Positions 1 through 6,594 of a stretch of 13,843 bases of DNA are shown here, in pieces. The stretch is from an uncultured delta proteobacterium. GTDB taxonomy: Bacteria; Desulfobacterota; Syntrophorhabdia; Syntrophorhabdales; Syntrophorhabdaceae. A program made the position numbers and the translations under genes. Location of the stretch: NCBI GenBank assembly GCA_903872255.1, contig CAIQJW010000318.1:1-13843 (forward strand), in the 5' to 3' direction. The stretch's first letter is position 1. Each line of letters starts with the position of its first letter. The notes below the pieces were generated by a model. The model was given only the letters and a program-made list of their open reading frames with translations, did not search any database and was not told the origin of the DNA.

Positions 1-26
1 AAAAGGATGGGGTGGAAACCCCATCC
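1..26 (-). terminator. Intrinsic terminator of the iron-sulfur oxidoreductase gene
   Basis: On the minus strand the 26 bases after the downstream spacer form a hairpin with a perfect 8-bp stem, GGATGGGG pairing with CCCCATCC (5-12 with 19-26), around a 6-base loop. It is followed by at least four T residues that run off the window edge. It begins about 27 bases after the stop codon at 53-55, as expected for a Rho-independent terminator closing this transcript. On the plus strand the same hairpin is followed by a T-rich but interrupted tract, so it could also act on transcripts entering from the left. Confidence 0.75.
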
Positions 27-52
27 ATTTATTTGTCTTTTTCCCGTTTTGC

Positions 53-2071
53 TTATTCTAAGCCTTTTACCAATAATTCTGAAAGGTCGAGCACTTTCAT
101 CGTTTCGCTCTTTTCTTTATCCTTGATCGCGTCTTCCATCATGATGAGGCAGTATGGGCACGCCGTTACGACGGTATTAGCCTGAATGTCGATGGCCTCG
201 TCGATCCTTACATGGTTGATGCGTTTGTGGTGCTCTTCCATCCACATCCCGCCGCCGCCGCCGCCGCAGCAGAAACTCCGGTCGTGGTTCCTGTCCATTT
301 CCTCGTAGGTTCCCTTTGTTGCCTTTTTAACGAGACTTCTGGGCTCATCGAATATGCCGTTGGCCCTGCCGAGATAGCACGGGTCGTGGAAGGTGACTTT
401 TCCCTCGATAGCCGGGTTGATCTTGAGCTTGCCTTCGGCCATAAGCTTGTAGATGAACTCTGACTGATGGTAGACCTCAAAATTGCCGCCCAGCTGCGCA
501 TATTCTTTTTTGAGCGTTGTATAGCAGTGCGGGCAGGTCGTTATGATCTTCTTGATGCCTAGTTCGTTCAGCATCTCCACGTTGCCCTGGGCTGTCCCGA
601 GATACTGCTCTTCATTTCCGCAGCGCCGTGACGGGTCACCGCAGCATGTTTCGTCCGTGCCGAGGATACCGAAATTGACGCCTGCCTGATTCAGTATCGT
701 GGCGAAAGACCTTGCCACTTTCCTGTTCCTGTCATCAAGCGATGCGACGCATCCGACCCAGTACAGGTAATCGACTTCCTGCTCGGCGGCGTTCCTGATA
801 TCGAGCCCTTCCGTCCATCCCAATCTTTCTTTCTTACCCATTCCATACGGGTTTGAATTCTTCGTGATGTTCTTGAAGAGGAGCTTCGTATCCGCCGTCG
901 TCTTGCTGAGCGTCAGGGTGAGGTAACGCCTCATTTCTATATTTTTGTCAACTGTCGGTACTGAAACCGGGCAGTTGACCTGGCAGGCAAGGCACATGGT
1001 GCATGACCAGAGCGTCTGTTCCTCGATGACGGTGTCGATCATGCCGTCCTCGTTCTTTGCGCCGCCGGCGGCCACCCGTTCCCACTCGCCTTTCAGGTCC
1101 TGGATGAACTTCTTCGGCGAAAGAGGCTTTTCGGTGTTGTATGCCGGGCAGAGGTCCTGGCAGCGGCCGCACCGCGTACATGCATCGAGGTCAAACATCT
1201 GTCTCCAGGTGAAGCCGTCGATCTGGTTGATGCCGAACTCTTCGGCGTTCTCAAAATCTTCGATAGGCTGCAGAGCTCCCCGTGTTCCTTCCGGGACATC
1301 CTCGATACCCCTGAACATCATGTTCAAGGATGAGGTGATGAGGTGGAGCATTCTTGAGTAGACGATATATGCGAGGAAACCGAAAGACAGGGCCATATGG
1401 ACGTACCAGAGGGCCAAATGCGTCGCCTTTATCGATTCGACAGGCATTGAAACAAAAAGATACCCCATGATCCATCCAACGAAGCTCCATTTTTCGTACG
1501 CGTATGCCGGGTCGTTCATGAAGACGGCTATCCTTGCGCCTTCGGCGAGGAAGCCGGTCACCAGGATAACAAGTATCCAGGCCAGCACGATGCCGTCGTC
1601 CGGTTTCGTGTCGAGCCGGTCCGGTTTCTGGACATAGCGCCTGAAGATCGCCATCAGTATGCCGATGATCGCGGCGAGACCGCCGACCTCAAGCAGGAAT
1701 GAGAAAAGGATATAGAAGCCGCCCTTTAAGAATTTGACCTTGAACAAAAGGTCGGTAAAGTCAGCCTGGATCGCGACTAGGGCAGTTCCGACCGAAAGGA
1801 TCAAGAAACCCCAGAAGATGAAGAAATGCATCCAGCCGGGGAAGGCTTCGCGCAGGATCGATTTGTGGAAGATCCCGTTCGCGATGAAATACCCTATACG
1901 CTCACTGAGACGCTTGGTGAAGTGTATGGGGGCCGGTTTTCCCATCTTCCACATTGCTATCCGCTTTTTTAAACCTAAGATCAGGACAATTGCGGTAATG
2001 ATCATGAACGCGTAACTGACGTACTGTCCAGTATGTCCCACGTTCCACATTATTTCTCGTCCGACATCCAT
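53..2071 (-). CDS. Membrane-bound HdrD-like iron-sulfur oxidoreductase with NarI-type cytochrome b domain (probable Etf:quinone oxidoreductase, EMO type)
   Basis: A 672-residue fusion. Residues 15-240 hold about six hydrophobic segments with candidate heme b ligands H82, H218 and H225, as in NarI-type cytochrome b domains. Two 4Fe-4S motifs follow (C298, C301, C304, C308 and C357, C360, C363, C367). Then come two complete CCG domains: C441, C476-C477, C513, C516 and C565, C601-C602, C638, C641, with the spacing expected of HdrB/HdrD-type cubane-like clusters. Proteins with this order (DUF224, EMO) are known in syntrophic fatty-acid oxidisers, where they pass electrons between electron-transfer flavoprotein and membrane quinone. 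That role is inferred here because no etf gene lies in the window. The start is supported by a perfect AGGAGG 8 bases upstream. The gene is monocistronic, with a promoter at 2101-2130 and a terminator at 1-26. A DsrK/HmcF-like menaquinone-linked role is the main alternative. Confidence 0.88.
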   Translation of the reverse strand: MDVGREIMWNVGHTGQYVSYAFMIITAIVLILGLKKRIAMWKMGKPAPIHFTKRLSERIGYFIANGIFHKSILREAFPGWMHFFIFWGFLILSVGTALVAIQADFTDLLFKVKFLKGGFYILFSFLLEVGGLAAIIGILMAIFRRYVQKPDRLDTKPDDGIVLAWILVILVTGFLAEGARIAVFMNDPAYAYEKWSFVGWIMGYLFVSMPVESIKATHLALWYVHMALSFGFLAYIVYSRMLHLITSSLNMMFRGIEDVPEGTRGALQPIEDFENAEEFGINQIDGFTWRQMFDLDACTRCGRCQDLCPAYNTEKPLSPKKFIQDLKGEWERVAAGGAKNEDGMIDTVIEEQTLWSCTMCLACQVNCPVSVPTVDKNIEMRRYLTLTLSKTTADTKLLFKNITKNSNPYGMGKKERLGWTEGLDIRNAAEQEVDYLYWVGCVASLDDRNRKVARSFATILNQAGVNFGILGTDETCCGDPSRRCGNEEQYLGTAQGNVEMLNELGIKKIITTCPHCYTTLKKEYAQLGGNFEVYHQSEFIYKLMAEGKLKINPAIEGKVTFHDPCYLGRANGIFDEPRSLVKKATKGTYEEMDRNHDRSFCCGGGGGGMWMEEHHKRINHVRIDEAIDIQANTVVTACPYCLIMMEDAIKDKEKSETMKVLDLSELLVKGLE

Positions 2072-2100
2072 AGACTGTGCCTCCTGGGAATTTTTTGTAT

Positions 2101-2130
2101 ATTATCATGGTAAAAGGCGTGTAAAATCAA
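2101..2130 (-). promoter_or_regulatory. Predicted sigma-70 promoter of the iron-sulfur oxidoreductase gene
   Basis: On the minus strand, a TTGATT -35 (2125-2130) and a GATAAT -10 (2101-2106, five of six consensus bases) are separated by 18 bases. Transcription would start near 2094, giving a leader of about 23 bases that contains the AGGAGG ribosome site. An overlapping extended element (TG, one base, TAATAT) could serve as an alternative -10. Confidence 0.55.
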
Positions 2131-2136
2131 CAAAAA

Positions 2137-2152
2137 TGTGATTGATTTCACG
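2137..2152. promoter_or_regulatory. CRP/FNR-family-like operator palindrome
   Basis: TGTGA, six bases, TCACG: one mismatch from the CRP consensus TGTGA-N6-TCACA. It lies 6 bases upstream of the -35 box of the oxidoreductase promoter, so its centre is about 50 bases upstream of the predicted start of transcription. It is also about 90 bases upstream of the divergent hydrolase promoter. A CRP/FNR superfamily activator of the redox gene is plausible but rests on the motif alone. Confidence 0.4.
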
Positions 2153-2242
2153 AAGCATCTGCTAAGCCGCGTCAAATCATCGGATTACAGTAAGCAAAAA
2201 CAAACTTCATCGTGTAATTCAGGCGAATTAGGGCGATTTTTC

Positions 2243-2272
2243 TTGACATAATTGCCTCCCTACTGGTACTTT
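2243..2272 (+). promoter_or_regulatory. Predicted sigma-70 promoter of the NlpC/P60 gene
   Basis: A perfect TTGACA -35 (2243-2248), 18 bases, then an extended -10 (TG, one base, TACTTT at 2267-2272). Transcription would start near 2279, giving a 24-base leader to the ATG at 2303. This rules out the upstream in-frame ATG at 2252, which lies inside the promoter spacer. Confidence 0.5.
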
Positions 2273-2302
2273 ACACCCTATAACAAGCCAAAGAGGGGTT
2301 CT

Positions 2303-3211
2303 ATGAGAAGAAGCTTCGCTTTTTGTACTTTCTGCCTCATCATGATCTTTTTGGTATCACCATTTCTATCGGATGCAGCTCCCAGTAAACACAAGGCAAA
2401 ACGCGATTCCTCCAAAACGATCTCCAAGAAAAACTCTTCTTCCGCCAAGCAGTCGAAAGTTTCAAAGAAGCATTCCCGGCGTGGAGTGAGAGGCGAACTC
2501 AGGGAAGCAAAGGTGGAACCGGTCACCTATGAGAATGACGGCGAATATATTGAATATAAGGTGAAACGAGGCGATACGATCGATAAGATCGCAGCATTGT
2601 TCAGCGTCGAAAAAGATGAGCTTATAGAAACAAACGAACTGGCATCAATAAAGAAGCTCGCACCGGGACATACCCTGCTGATCCCCAGGATAATCGAAGA
2701 CGGCGACGGCGGCGAAGAGATCGTGACGTTCAAAAGCACACCGACGAAACCCTGGAAAAACAACGACGAGAAATATATGCTCGTCAAGGTCGCAAAAAGT
2801 TTCATGGGCGCGCCGTATAAGTACGGCGGCAATACCTTGAGGGGCCTCGACTGCTCCGCATACGTCAAGAAGATCTACGAGATCTTCGACGTGCAGTTGC
2901 CGAGAAGCGCCCGCCAACAGTATATGGTCGGCACCAAAATAGTCAGAAATGATCTCGCAGTGGGAGACCTTGTATTCTTTAAGACCAGGCGGTATGCCAA
3001 ATATCCCACCCACGTGGGTATTTTTATCGGCGATGGCAATTTCATCCACGCATCGTCCGGAAAAGGACGGCTGGGCGTAAAGATAGATTCGCTCAATTCC
3101 GACTATTATTCCGGGGCCTATATTGGCGGAACCCGCATTAAAAGCAATTCGGACGGTGCAAACCACGGGTCCGGAAATAGTCAGCCCGATAAGTCCAGCA
3201 ACAATTCCTGA
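2303..3211 (+). CDS. Secreted LysM-NlpC/P60 family cell-wall hydrolase
   Basis: A 302-residue exported peptidoglycan hydrolase. Residues 1-25 are a signal peptide (MRR, hydrophobic core, likely cleavage near SDA-AP). Residues 27-66 are a Lys/Ser/Arg-rich linker. Residues 83-128 are a LysM domain that binds peptidoglycan (VKRGDTIDKIAALF near its start, PGHTLLIP at its end). Residues 156-280 are an NlpC/P60 endopeptidase domain with the catalytic set C184 (in GLDCSAYV), H237 (THVGIF) and H249 (FIHASS). This family cleaves peptide stems of peptidoglycan, usually after D-glutamate. The 20-residue tail is Ser/Asn/Gly-rich. The start at 2303 is chosen because it begins the signal peptide, has a GAGGGG-type ribosome site 4 bases upstream and fits the predicted promoter. 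It is transcribed alone, divergent from the oxidoreductase gene. The exact bond cut is not readable from sequence. Confidence 0.9.
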   Translation: MRRSFAFCTFCLIMIFLVSPFLSDAAPSKHKAKRDSSKTISKKNSSSAKQSKVSKKHSRRGVRGELREAKVEPVTYENDGEYIEYKVKRGDTIDKIAALFSVEKDELIETNELASIKKLAPGHTLLIPRIIEDGDGGEEIVTFKSTPTKPWKNNDEKYMLVKVAKSFMGAPYKYGGNTLRGLDCSAYVKKIYEIFDVQLPRSARQQYMVGTKIVRNDLAVGDLVFFKTRRYAKYPTHVGIFIGDGNFIHASSGKGRLGVKIDSLNSDYYSGAYIGGTRIKSNSDGANHGSGNSQPDKSSNNS

Positions 3212-3378
3212 GTTTAGCATCTACCGGTTATATACAAAATAAACACCACATCGTGGACAGTTTATCTGCACCGCCACATCGTGCACTGGATGATTTCCCG
3301 GCTACTCGATATCGTCATCCCGGACTTGGAGGCTGTGTCACAATCCCTCACCAATCGTCCGGCGACCTTCCTCCTCTT

Positions 3379-3409
3379 CGTCATCCCGGCCTCCGAGCCG
3401 GGATCCATG
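3379..3409 (+). repeat. TCATCCCGG-type dispersed palindromic repeat, copy 1
   Basis: The copy starts CGTCATCCCGG and ends CCGGGATCCATG, and the arms CCCGGC and GCCGGG can pair. It lies 35 bases before the same-orientation copy 2. Repeats of this form are common between genes in proteobacteria. Confidence 0.7.
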
Positions 3410-3413
3410 TCTT

Positions 3414-3443
3414 CGTCATCCCGGACTTGATCCGGGATCCATG
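3414..3443 (+). repeat. TCATCCCGG-type dispersed palindromic repeat, copy 2
   Basis: Same start and end as copy 1. The arms CCCGGA and TCCGGG flank a CTTGA loop. Its full length is also complementary, with a few mismatches, to the inverted copy at 3534-3563, so the two could form one long stem over a loop of about 90 bases. Confidence 0.75.
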
Positions 3444-3533
3444 TCTTTAAGTCTTTGCTTCTTTATTTCAGACCTACGTGAACCCATGGCGTCTACATCA
3501 TTTAAAGGCCAGTATGGGAAAGAAACAAAACCC

Positions 3534-3563
3534 TGGATCCCGGGGTCAAGCCCCGGGATGACG
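3534..3563 (-). repeat. TCATCCCGG-type dispersed palindromic repeat, inverted copy 3
   Basis: On the minus strand this reads CGTCATCCCGGGG, CTTGA, then CCCCGGGATCCA, with 7-bp arms. It is the strongest local hairpin of the three copies, and it lies in opposite orientation to copies 1 and 2. Confidence 0.72.
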
Positions 3564-3615
3564 GCGGGTGGGGGAGCCTCATCACCGGGATAGGCGAATG
3601 AAGGCCAATCCGTTC

Positions 3616-3645
3616 TTGACAGACCTGATGCATCTATGGTGAAAT
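3616..3645 (+). promoter_or_regulatory. Predicted promoter of the TPR-like membrane protein gene
   Basis: A perfect TTGACA (3616-3621), 18 bases, then an extended -10 (TG at 3637-3638, one base, TGAAAT at 3640-3645). It has the same layout as the promoter at 2243-2272. The predicted start near 3652 leaves only about 5 bases before the ATG at 3657. Confidence 0.4.
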
Positions 3646-3656
3646 AGCAACCGACC

Positions 3657-4121
3657 ATGACAAGCAAAAAAGAAAAAGATATTATTCATCAGCCCGATAT
3701 ACTGATGAGGGCCTTTGAATCGGTCTGGATGTATGTCCATGAAAATACCCGGCGGTGCATCTGGGGCCTTGTAGCCCTGTGCATCATAGTAGCAGCCGTC
3801 GCATCCTATTTCGTATATTACAACTATCAGGACAAAAAAATACAGTACCAGCTTGCCGGGGGGATACGCGCGATGGATGCGTACAGCCTGACGAAGGCCC
3901 AGGCGGATATCGACAAAGCCGAAGGCATCTTTCAGAAGATCGCGGTTGAGACAAACGGGAATCCCCGATATATCTCCAAATTATATCTCGCCAATATCAG
4001 CATGGTGCGGGGCAAACGCGATGAAGCGCTGAAAATGTACCAGGATGTTTCCCAAAACTCATCCAACGATGCCCTAACCTACCTCGCCGACAAGACGATC
4101 AAGGGCATGGAGAAGAAGTAA
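3657..4121 (+). CDS. Single-pass inner-membrane protein with TPR-like domain (YfgM-like)
   Basis: A 154-residue protein. Residues 1-33 are a charged cytoplasmic tail, residues 34-55 form one transmembrane helix (rich in I, V, A and Y), and residues 62-150 are an alpha-helical region. The segment at 105-131 (YISKLYLANISMVRGKRDEA, then LKMYQDV) has the A/L/Y/G spacing of a tetratricopeptide repeat. The layout matches YfgM / TPR_21 proteins, which help the Sec translocon and periplasmic folding, but it is shorter than E. coli YfgM (about 206 residues), so function is uncertain. An in-frame TAG at 3645-3647 makes the ATG at 3657 the earliest ATG. It lacks a clear ribosome site, consistent with the nearly leaderless promoter. 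It converges on the efflux operon, leaving 32 bases between the two stop codons with no obvious terminator. Confidence 0.7.
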   Translation: MTSKKEKDIIHQPDILMRAFESVWMYVHENTRRCIWGLVALCIIVAAVASYFVYYNYQDKKIQYQLAGGIRAMDAYSLTKAQADIDKAEGIFQKIAVETNGNPRYISKLYLANISMVRGKRDEALKMYQDVSQNSSNDALTYLADKTIKGMEKK

Positions 4122-4153
4122 GTCGCAACGAGCGCCTGAAACGCCCCCACTCC

Positions 4154-5374
4154 TCACGAATACAACGCCTTTACCGGTTCATATTTTGTCCCCTCTATCG
4201 CCGGATAGATCCCGGCGACGACGCCTATGAGCATGCTGATGAGAAGGGCTAGGGGTGTGTTCATGGATACTACTATCGGGAACCCTCCGATTAGGTCTAC
4301 CGCTATGGTGATAATGAACCCGGCAATTATCCCGCCGATGCCTCCTATAAGTGCGACGATCACCGATTCCGAGAGAAACTGGATTATGATGTCCCGTTTT
4401 TTTGACCCAACCACCCGTCGGACACCAATTTCCATTTTTCTTTCGGATATCGACAAAAGCATTATGGCAAAGATCCCGAGGCCTCCGATGAGAAATGATA
4501 CGGTCGAGGCAATGATGGTCAGGACCGATACAAGCCGTATACCCTCTTCCTGCGTCCTTAAGATATCTTCCATGGTGAAAATGGAAAAATCATCCTTCTG
4601 CTCGGGTTTTGTGTTGTGGATCTTCCGTACGAAACCTTTTAACGCCGCCTTCATGTCCGTTAATGAATACCCGTCCTGAACCTGAACATAAATCCCTTTT
4701 ATGTAATCAACGTTGCTGTAGCGCCGCATAAAGGCATTGAGAGGCAAATATACCTGCAGGTCCTGGTCCTGTCCGGCAAAATCTGTCCCTTTTTCCTTCA
4801 TGACACCTACAACTTCTGTGGGAACCCGGAATATGAGTATGTTTTTACCTATCGGATCCTCCGCGGGGAAAAAATTTTCGTATACCTTGAACCCTATTAC
4901 CGCCTTTTTCTCAGCTTTTTCCTCTTCGGCCCCGGTAAAGAACCTGCCTGCTGCAAGTTCGATACTGCGTATATCGAATATCTTGTTCGGGACCCCGGTG
5001 ACGGTCACCGTGAGGCTGTTTTCTTTATATCGTGCGGCGTAACTGATATCGAAATACGGAACGACTTCGGAAACACCCGGAAGGGATTCCTTTATCAGTT
5101 GCGCATCCCTGAGTTTCAATGTTCTTGATTCAGTAAATTGCCGGGTGCTTCGTCCGGCCGCAAAGACCAGGCCCGCACGGACAATAACGAGGTTTTTCCC
5201 GAATTTACCTATTTCCGTTTCTATTTTCTTCTTCATTCCATTGCTTATATTACCAAAAGCAACCAGGCTCATTACCGCAAAGAGTATGCCGAGCAGCGCG
5301 AGGGTCATCCTGGCCTTGTGGACTACGAGGTTTTTCAGGGCTATCCTCAGGTAAAATGATATCTTGTCGATCAT
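4154..5374 (-). CDS. MacB-like ABC transporter permease 2 (FtsX/MacB_PCD family)
   Basis: A 406-residue permease with the MacB fold. One N-terminal transmembrane helix (about 22-44) is followed by a large periplasmic MacB_PCD domain (about 45-275) and three C-terminal helices (about 281-308, 335-362, 373-392). The cytoplasmic motif ERKMEIGVRRVVGSKKRDI (311-329) matches the conserved E-x-E/D-I-G-x-R-R coupling segment of FtsX/MacB proteins. It has no ATPase domain, which is supplied by the gene at 6563-7237. It is the last gene of the efflux operon. Its ATG overlaps the TGA of the upstream permease in an ATGA, pointing to translational coupling. With the other permease it probably forms a heterodimer that drives substrate from periplasm to the outer-membrane channel. 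The substrate is unknown; a lipoprotein-release (LolCE-like) role is less likely because an adaptor and TolC-like channel are encoded with it. Confidence 0.87.
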   Translation of the reverse strand: MIDKISFYLRIALKNLVVHKARMTLALLGILFAVMSLVAFGNISNGMKKKIETEIGKFGKNLVIVRAGLVFAAGRSTRQFTESRTLKLRDAQLIKESLPGVSEVVPYFDISYAARYKENSLTVTVTGVPNKIFDIRSIELAAGRFFTGAEEEKAEKKAVIGFKVYENFFPAEDPIGKNILIFRVPTEVVGVMKEKGTDFAGQDQDLQVYLPLNAFMRRYSNVDYIKGIYVQVQDGYSLTDMKAALKGFVRKIHNTKPEQKDDFSIFTMEDILRTQEEGIRLVSVLTIIASTVSFLIGGLGIFAIMLLSISERKMEIGVRRVVGSKKRDIIIQFLSESVIVALIGGIGGIIAGFIITIAVDLIGGFPIVVSMNTPLALLISMLIGVVAGIYPAIEGTKYEPVKALYS

Positions 5375-6594
5375 TCCCGGATAGCCTCGATAGGTTCTAT
5401 CCGGCTCGCCGTGAGCGCCGGTTTCAATCCGGACAGGATGCCGGTCAGAAAACTGAAAAGAAGTGCGAAGATCACCACTTTAAACGAGAACATCATCGGG
5501 ATATCAAAAAGTTTTTCGAAGGTGCTCCCGAGAATGACGCTGAGCAGGATACCCGCGACCCCGCCGATAAATGTTATCAGGATCGATTCAAAGAGAAAAG
5601 ACAGCAGGATGCCCTTTCGTGTCGCGCCATAAGCCCTCCTGATCCCGATGTCCTTTTTGCGCTCCTGGATCGTCAGATAGAAAAGATTCGCCAGGACAAA
5701 GCCGCTCACGATAAGGGCAACGATAGCGGCCGTTCCCAGAAAAAGAAGGAGCGAGCCGGATATAACGGTTACGAATGCCAGGATGTCCTTCGAGCTTCTC
5801 AGCGTGAAATCATCATCGAGATTCCCTTTAAGGCCATGGCTTTCCCTGAGGGTGGCGCGGATATCTTCTATCGTCCGGTCGAGGTCCCTGTTCGTTCTGA
5901 GGCGTACCGCGCTCAAATAACGTTTTTCGTTGACTATTCGCGATGTCACGGTGGTAAGCGGCATTATGACCCTGTCATCCATGTTGTGACCGCCGGCGCT
6001 GCCGCCTCTTTCTTCCAGTACGCCGACAACCCGCGTGGGAAGTTTGCCGACGATCATGGTTTTTCCCAGCGGGTCTTCACCTTTAAACAATTCGTCGTAG
6101 ACTTTGGCGCCTATTACGCAGACCGCCTCGGACTTTTCGTAATCCTCTGCCGTGTAAGGAGTTCCCGTCTGAAACTTCCATGCAAGCGAATCGAAATAAT
6201 TCGTTGTCGAGCCAACCACCTGTGTTTGCCAATTTCTGTCCTTGTACCGCATCGTGATATTCCGGGCCGAATATGTCTGCATAAGATCGTAGATGCCTTC
6301 CACGCGACCGAGCAGTTCAGCGTCTTCAACCTTGAGCGTGTTCACGCGTACTCTTGCCGCCCGCTGTTTCTCCCCGCCCCCGAAGACCATGATCGAATCA
6401 GGCCCCAGGGCCTCGAAGATCTCCTGCGCCTTTTTGTTCGCCCCGTCAATTGTCGTTATTATGATACAGATGGAAAGTATCCCAAGCGTTACTCCGGAAA
6501 ATGAAAAGATAACCCTTCCCCGGTAGTAATACAGGATCTTTATCACCTCTTCAACAAATTCTCTAAGTTGTGATATCTTCTGAAATAGCGCCAT
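5371..6594 (-). CDS. MacB-like ABC transporter permease 1 (FtsX/MacB_PCD family)
   Basis: A 407-residue permease of the same architecture as the next gene but clearly diverged from it. It has an amphipathic N-terminus and a first transmembrane helix at about 28-48. The periplasmic MacB_PCD domain (about 50-265) contains GEDPLGKTMIVG and DDRVIMPLTTV, close to MacB-type segments. Three C-terminal helices lie at about 278-305, 328-355 and 370-392. The coupling motif is QERKKDIGIRRAYGATRKGI (309-328). The start at 6594 lies inside the upstream ATPase gene (32-base overlap in another frame), with a purine-rich AGGATAGAGG directly upstream, so translation is probably coupled to the ATPase. Two different permeases after one ATPase imply a heterodimeric transmembrane unit with a homodimeric ATPase, whereas MacB itself is a fused homodimer. 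Confidence 0.87.
   Translation of the reverse strand: MALFQKISQLREFVEEVIKILYYYRGRVIFSFSGVTLGILSICIIITTIDGANKKAQEIFEALGPDSIMVFGGGEKQRAARVRVNTLKVEDAELLGRVEGIYDLMQTYSARNITMRYKDRNWQTQVVGSTTNYFDSLAWKFQTGTPYTAEDYEKSEAVCVIGAKVYDELFKGEDPLGKTMIVGKLPTRVVGVLEERGGSAGGHNMDDRVIMPLTTVTSRIVNEKRYLSAVRLRTNRDLDRTIEDIRATLRESHGLKGNLDDDFTLRSSKDILAFVTVISGSLLLFLGTAAIVALIVSGFVLANLFYLTIQERKKDIGIRRAYGATRKGILLSFLFESILITFIGGVAGILLSVILGSTFEKLFDIPMMFSFKVVIFALLFSFLTGILSGLKPALTASRIEPIEAIRE

Larger units (their letters stand above)
3212..3656. other. 445-base gene-free interval with dispersed-repeat copies
   Basis: No credible gene. The interval holds a 10-base direct repeat CCACATCGTG at 3246-3255 and 3274-3283, a partial repeat copy at 3314-3330 (GTCATCCCGGACTTGGA), two full direct copies (3379-3409, 3414-3443), one inverted copy (3534-3563), and the predicted promoter of the next gene (3616-3645). 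Short open frames across it encode peptides such as VIPDLIRDP, the usual spurious translation of this repeat. No classical T-tailed terminator is seen after the hydrolase gene; the repeat hairpins may serve in its place. Confidence 0.6.

Noticed and set aside
250..270. CCG trinucleotide run that looks like a microsatellite
   Set aside because: It encodes the Gly run after C601-C602 of the second CCG domain, a glycine-rich stretch normal in this family; possible slippage cannot be judged from one sequence.
2125..2147. AATCAA and TTGATT inverted pair, resembling FNR half-sites
   Set aside because: The 11-base gap does not match the TTGAT-N4-ATCAA spacing; the overlapping TGTGA-N6-TCACG fits a CRP/FNR site better.
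2252..2302. Upstream ATG extending the hydrolase by 17 residues
   Set aside because: It lies in the spacer of the predicted promoter and would place a hydrophilic stretch before the signal peptide; the ATG at 2303 fits better.
3253..3667. Short open frames on both strands in the gap between the hydrolase and the TPR-like gene
   Set aside because: Their peptides (VIPDLIRDP, VIPGLDPGIQG) are the known false translations of the TCATCCCGG repeat; no ribosome sites or family features.
5356..6504. 382-codon plus-strand frame
   Set aside because: Lies fully antisense to permease 1, which has clear membrane helices and MacB motifs; the product has no recognisable domain and an odd Arg/Asp/Cys-rich composition.
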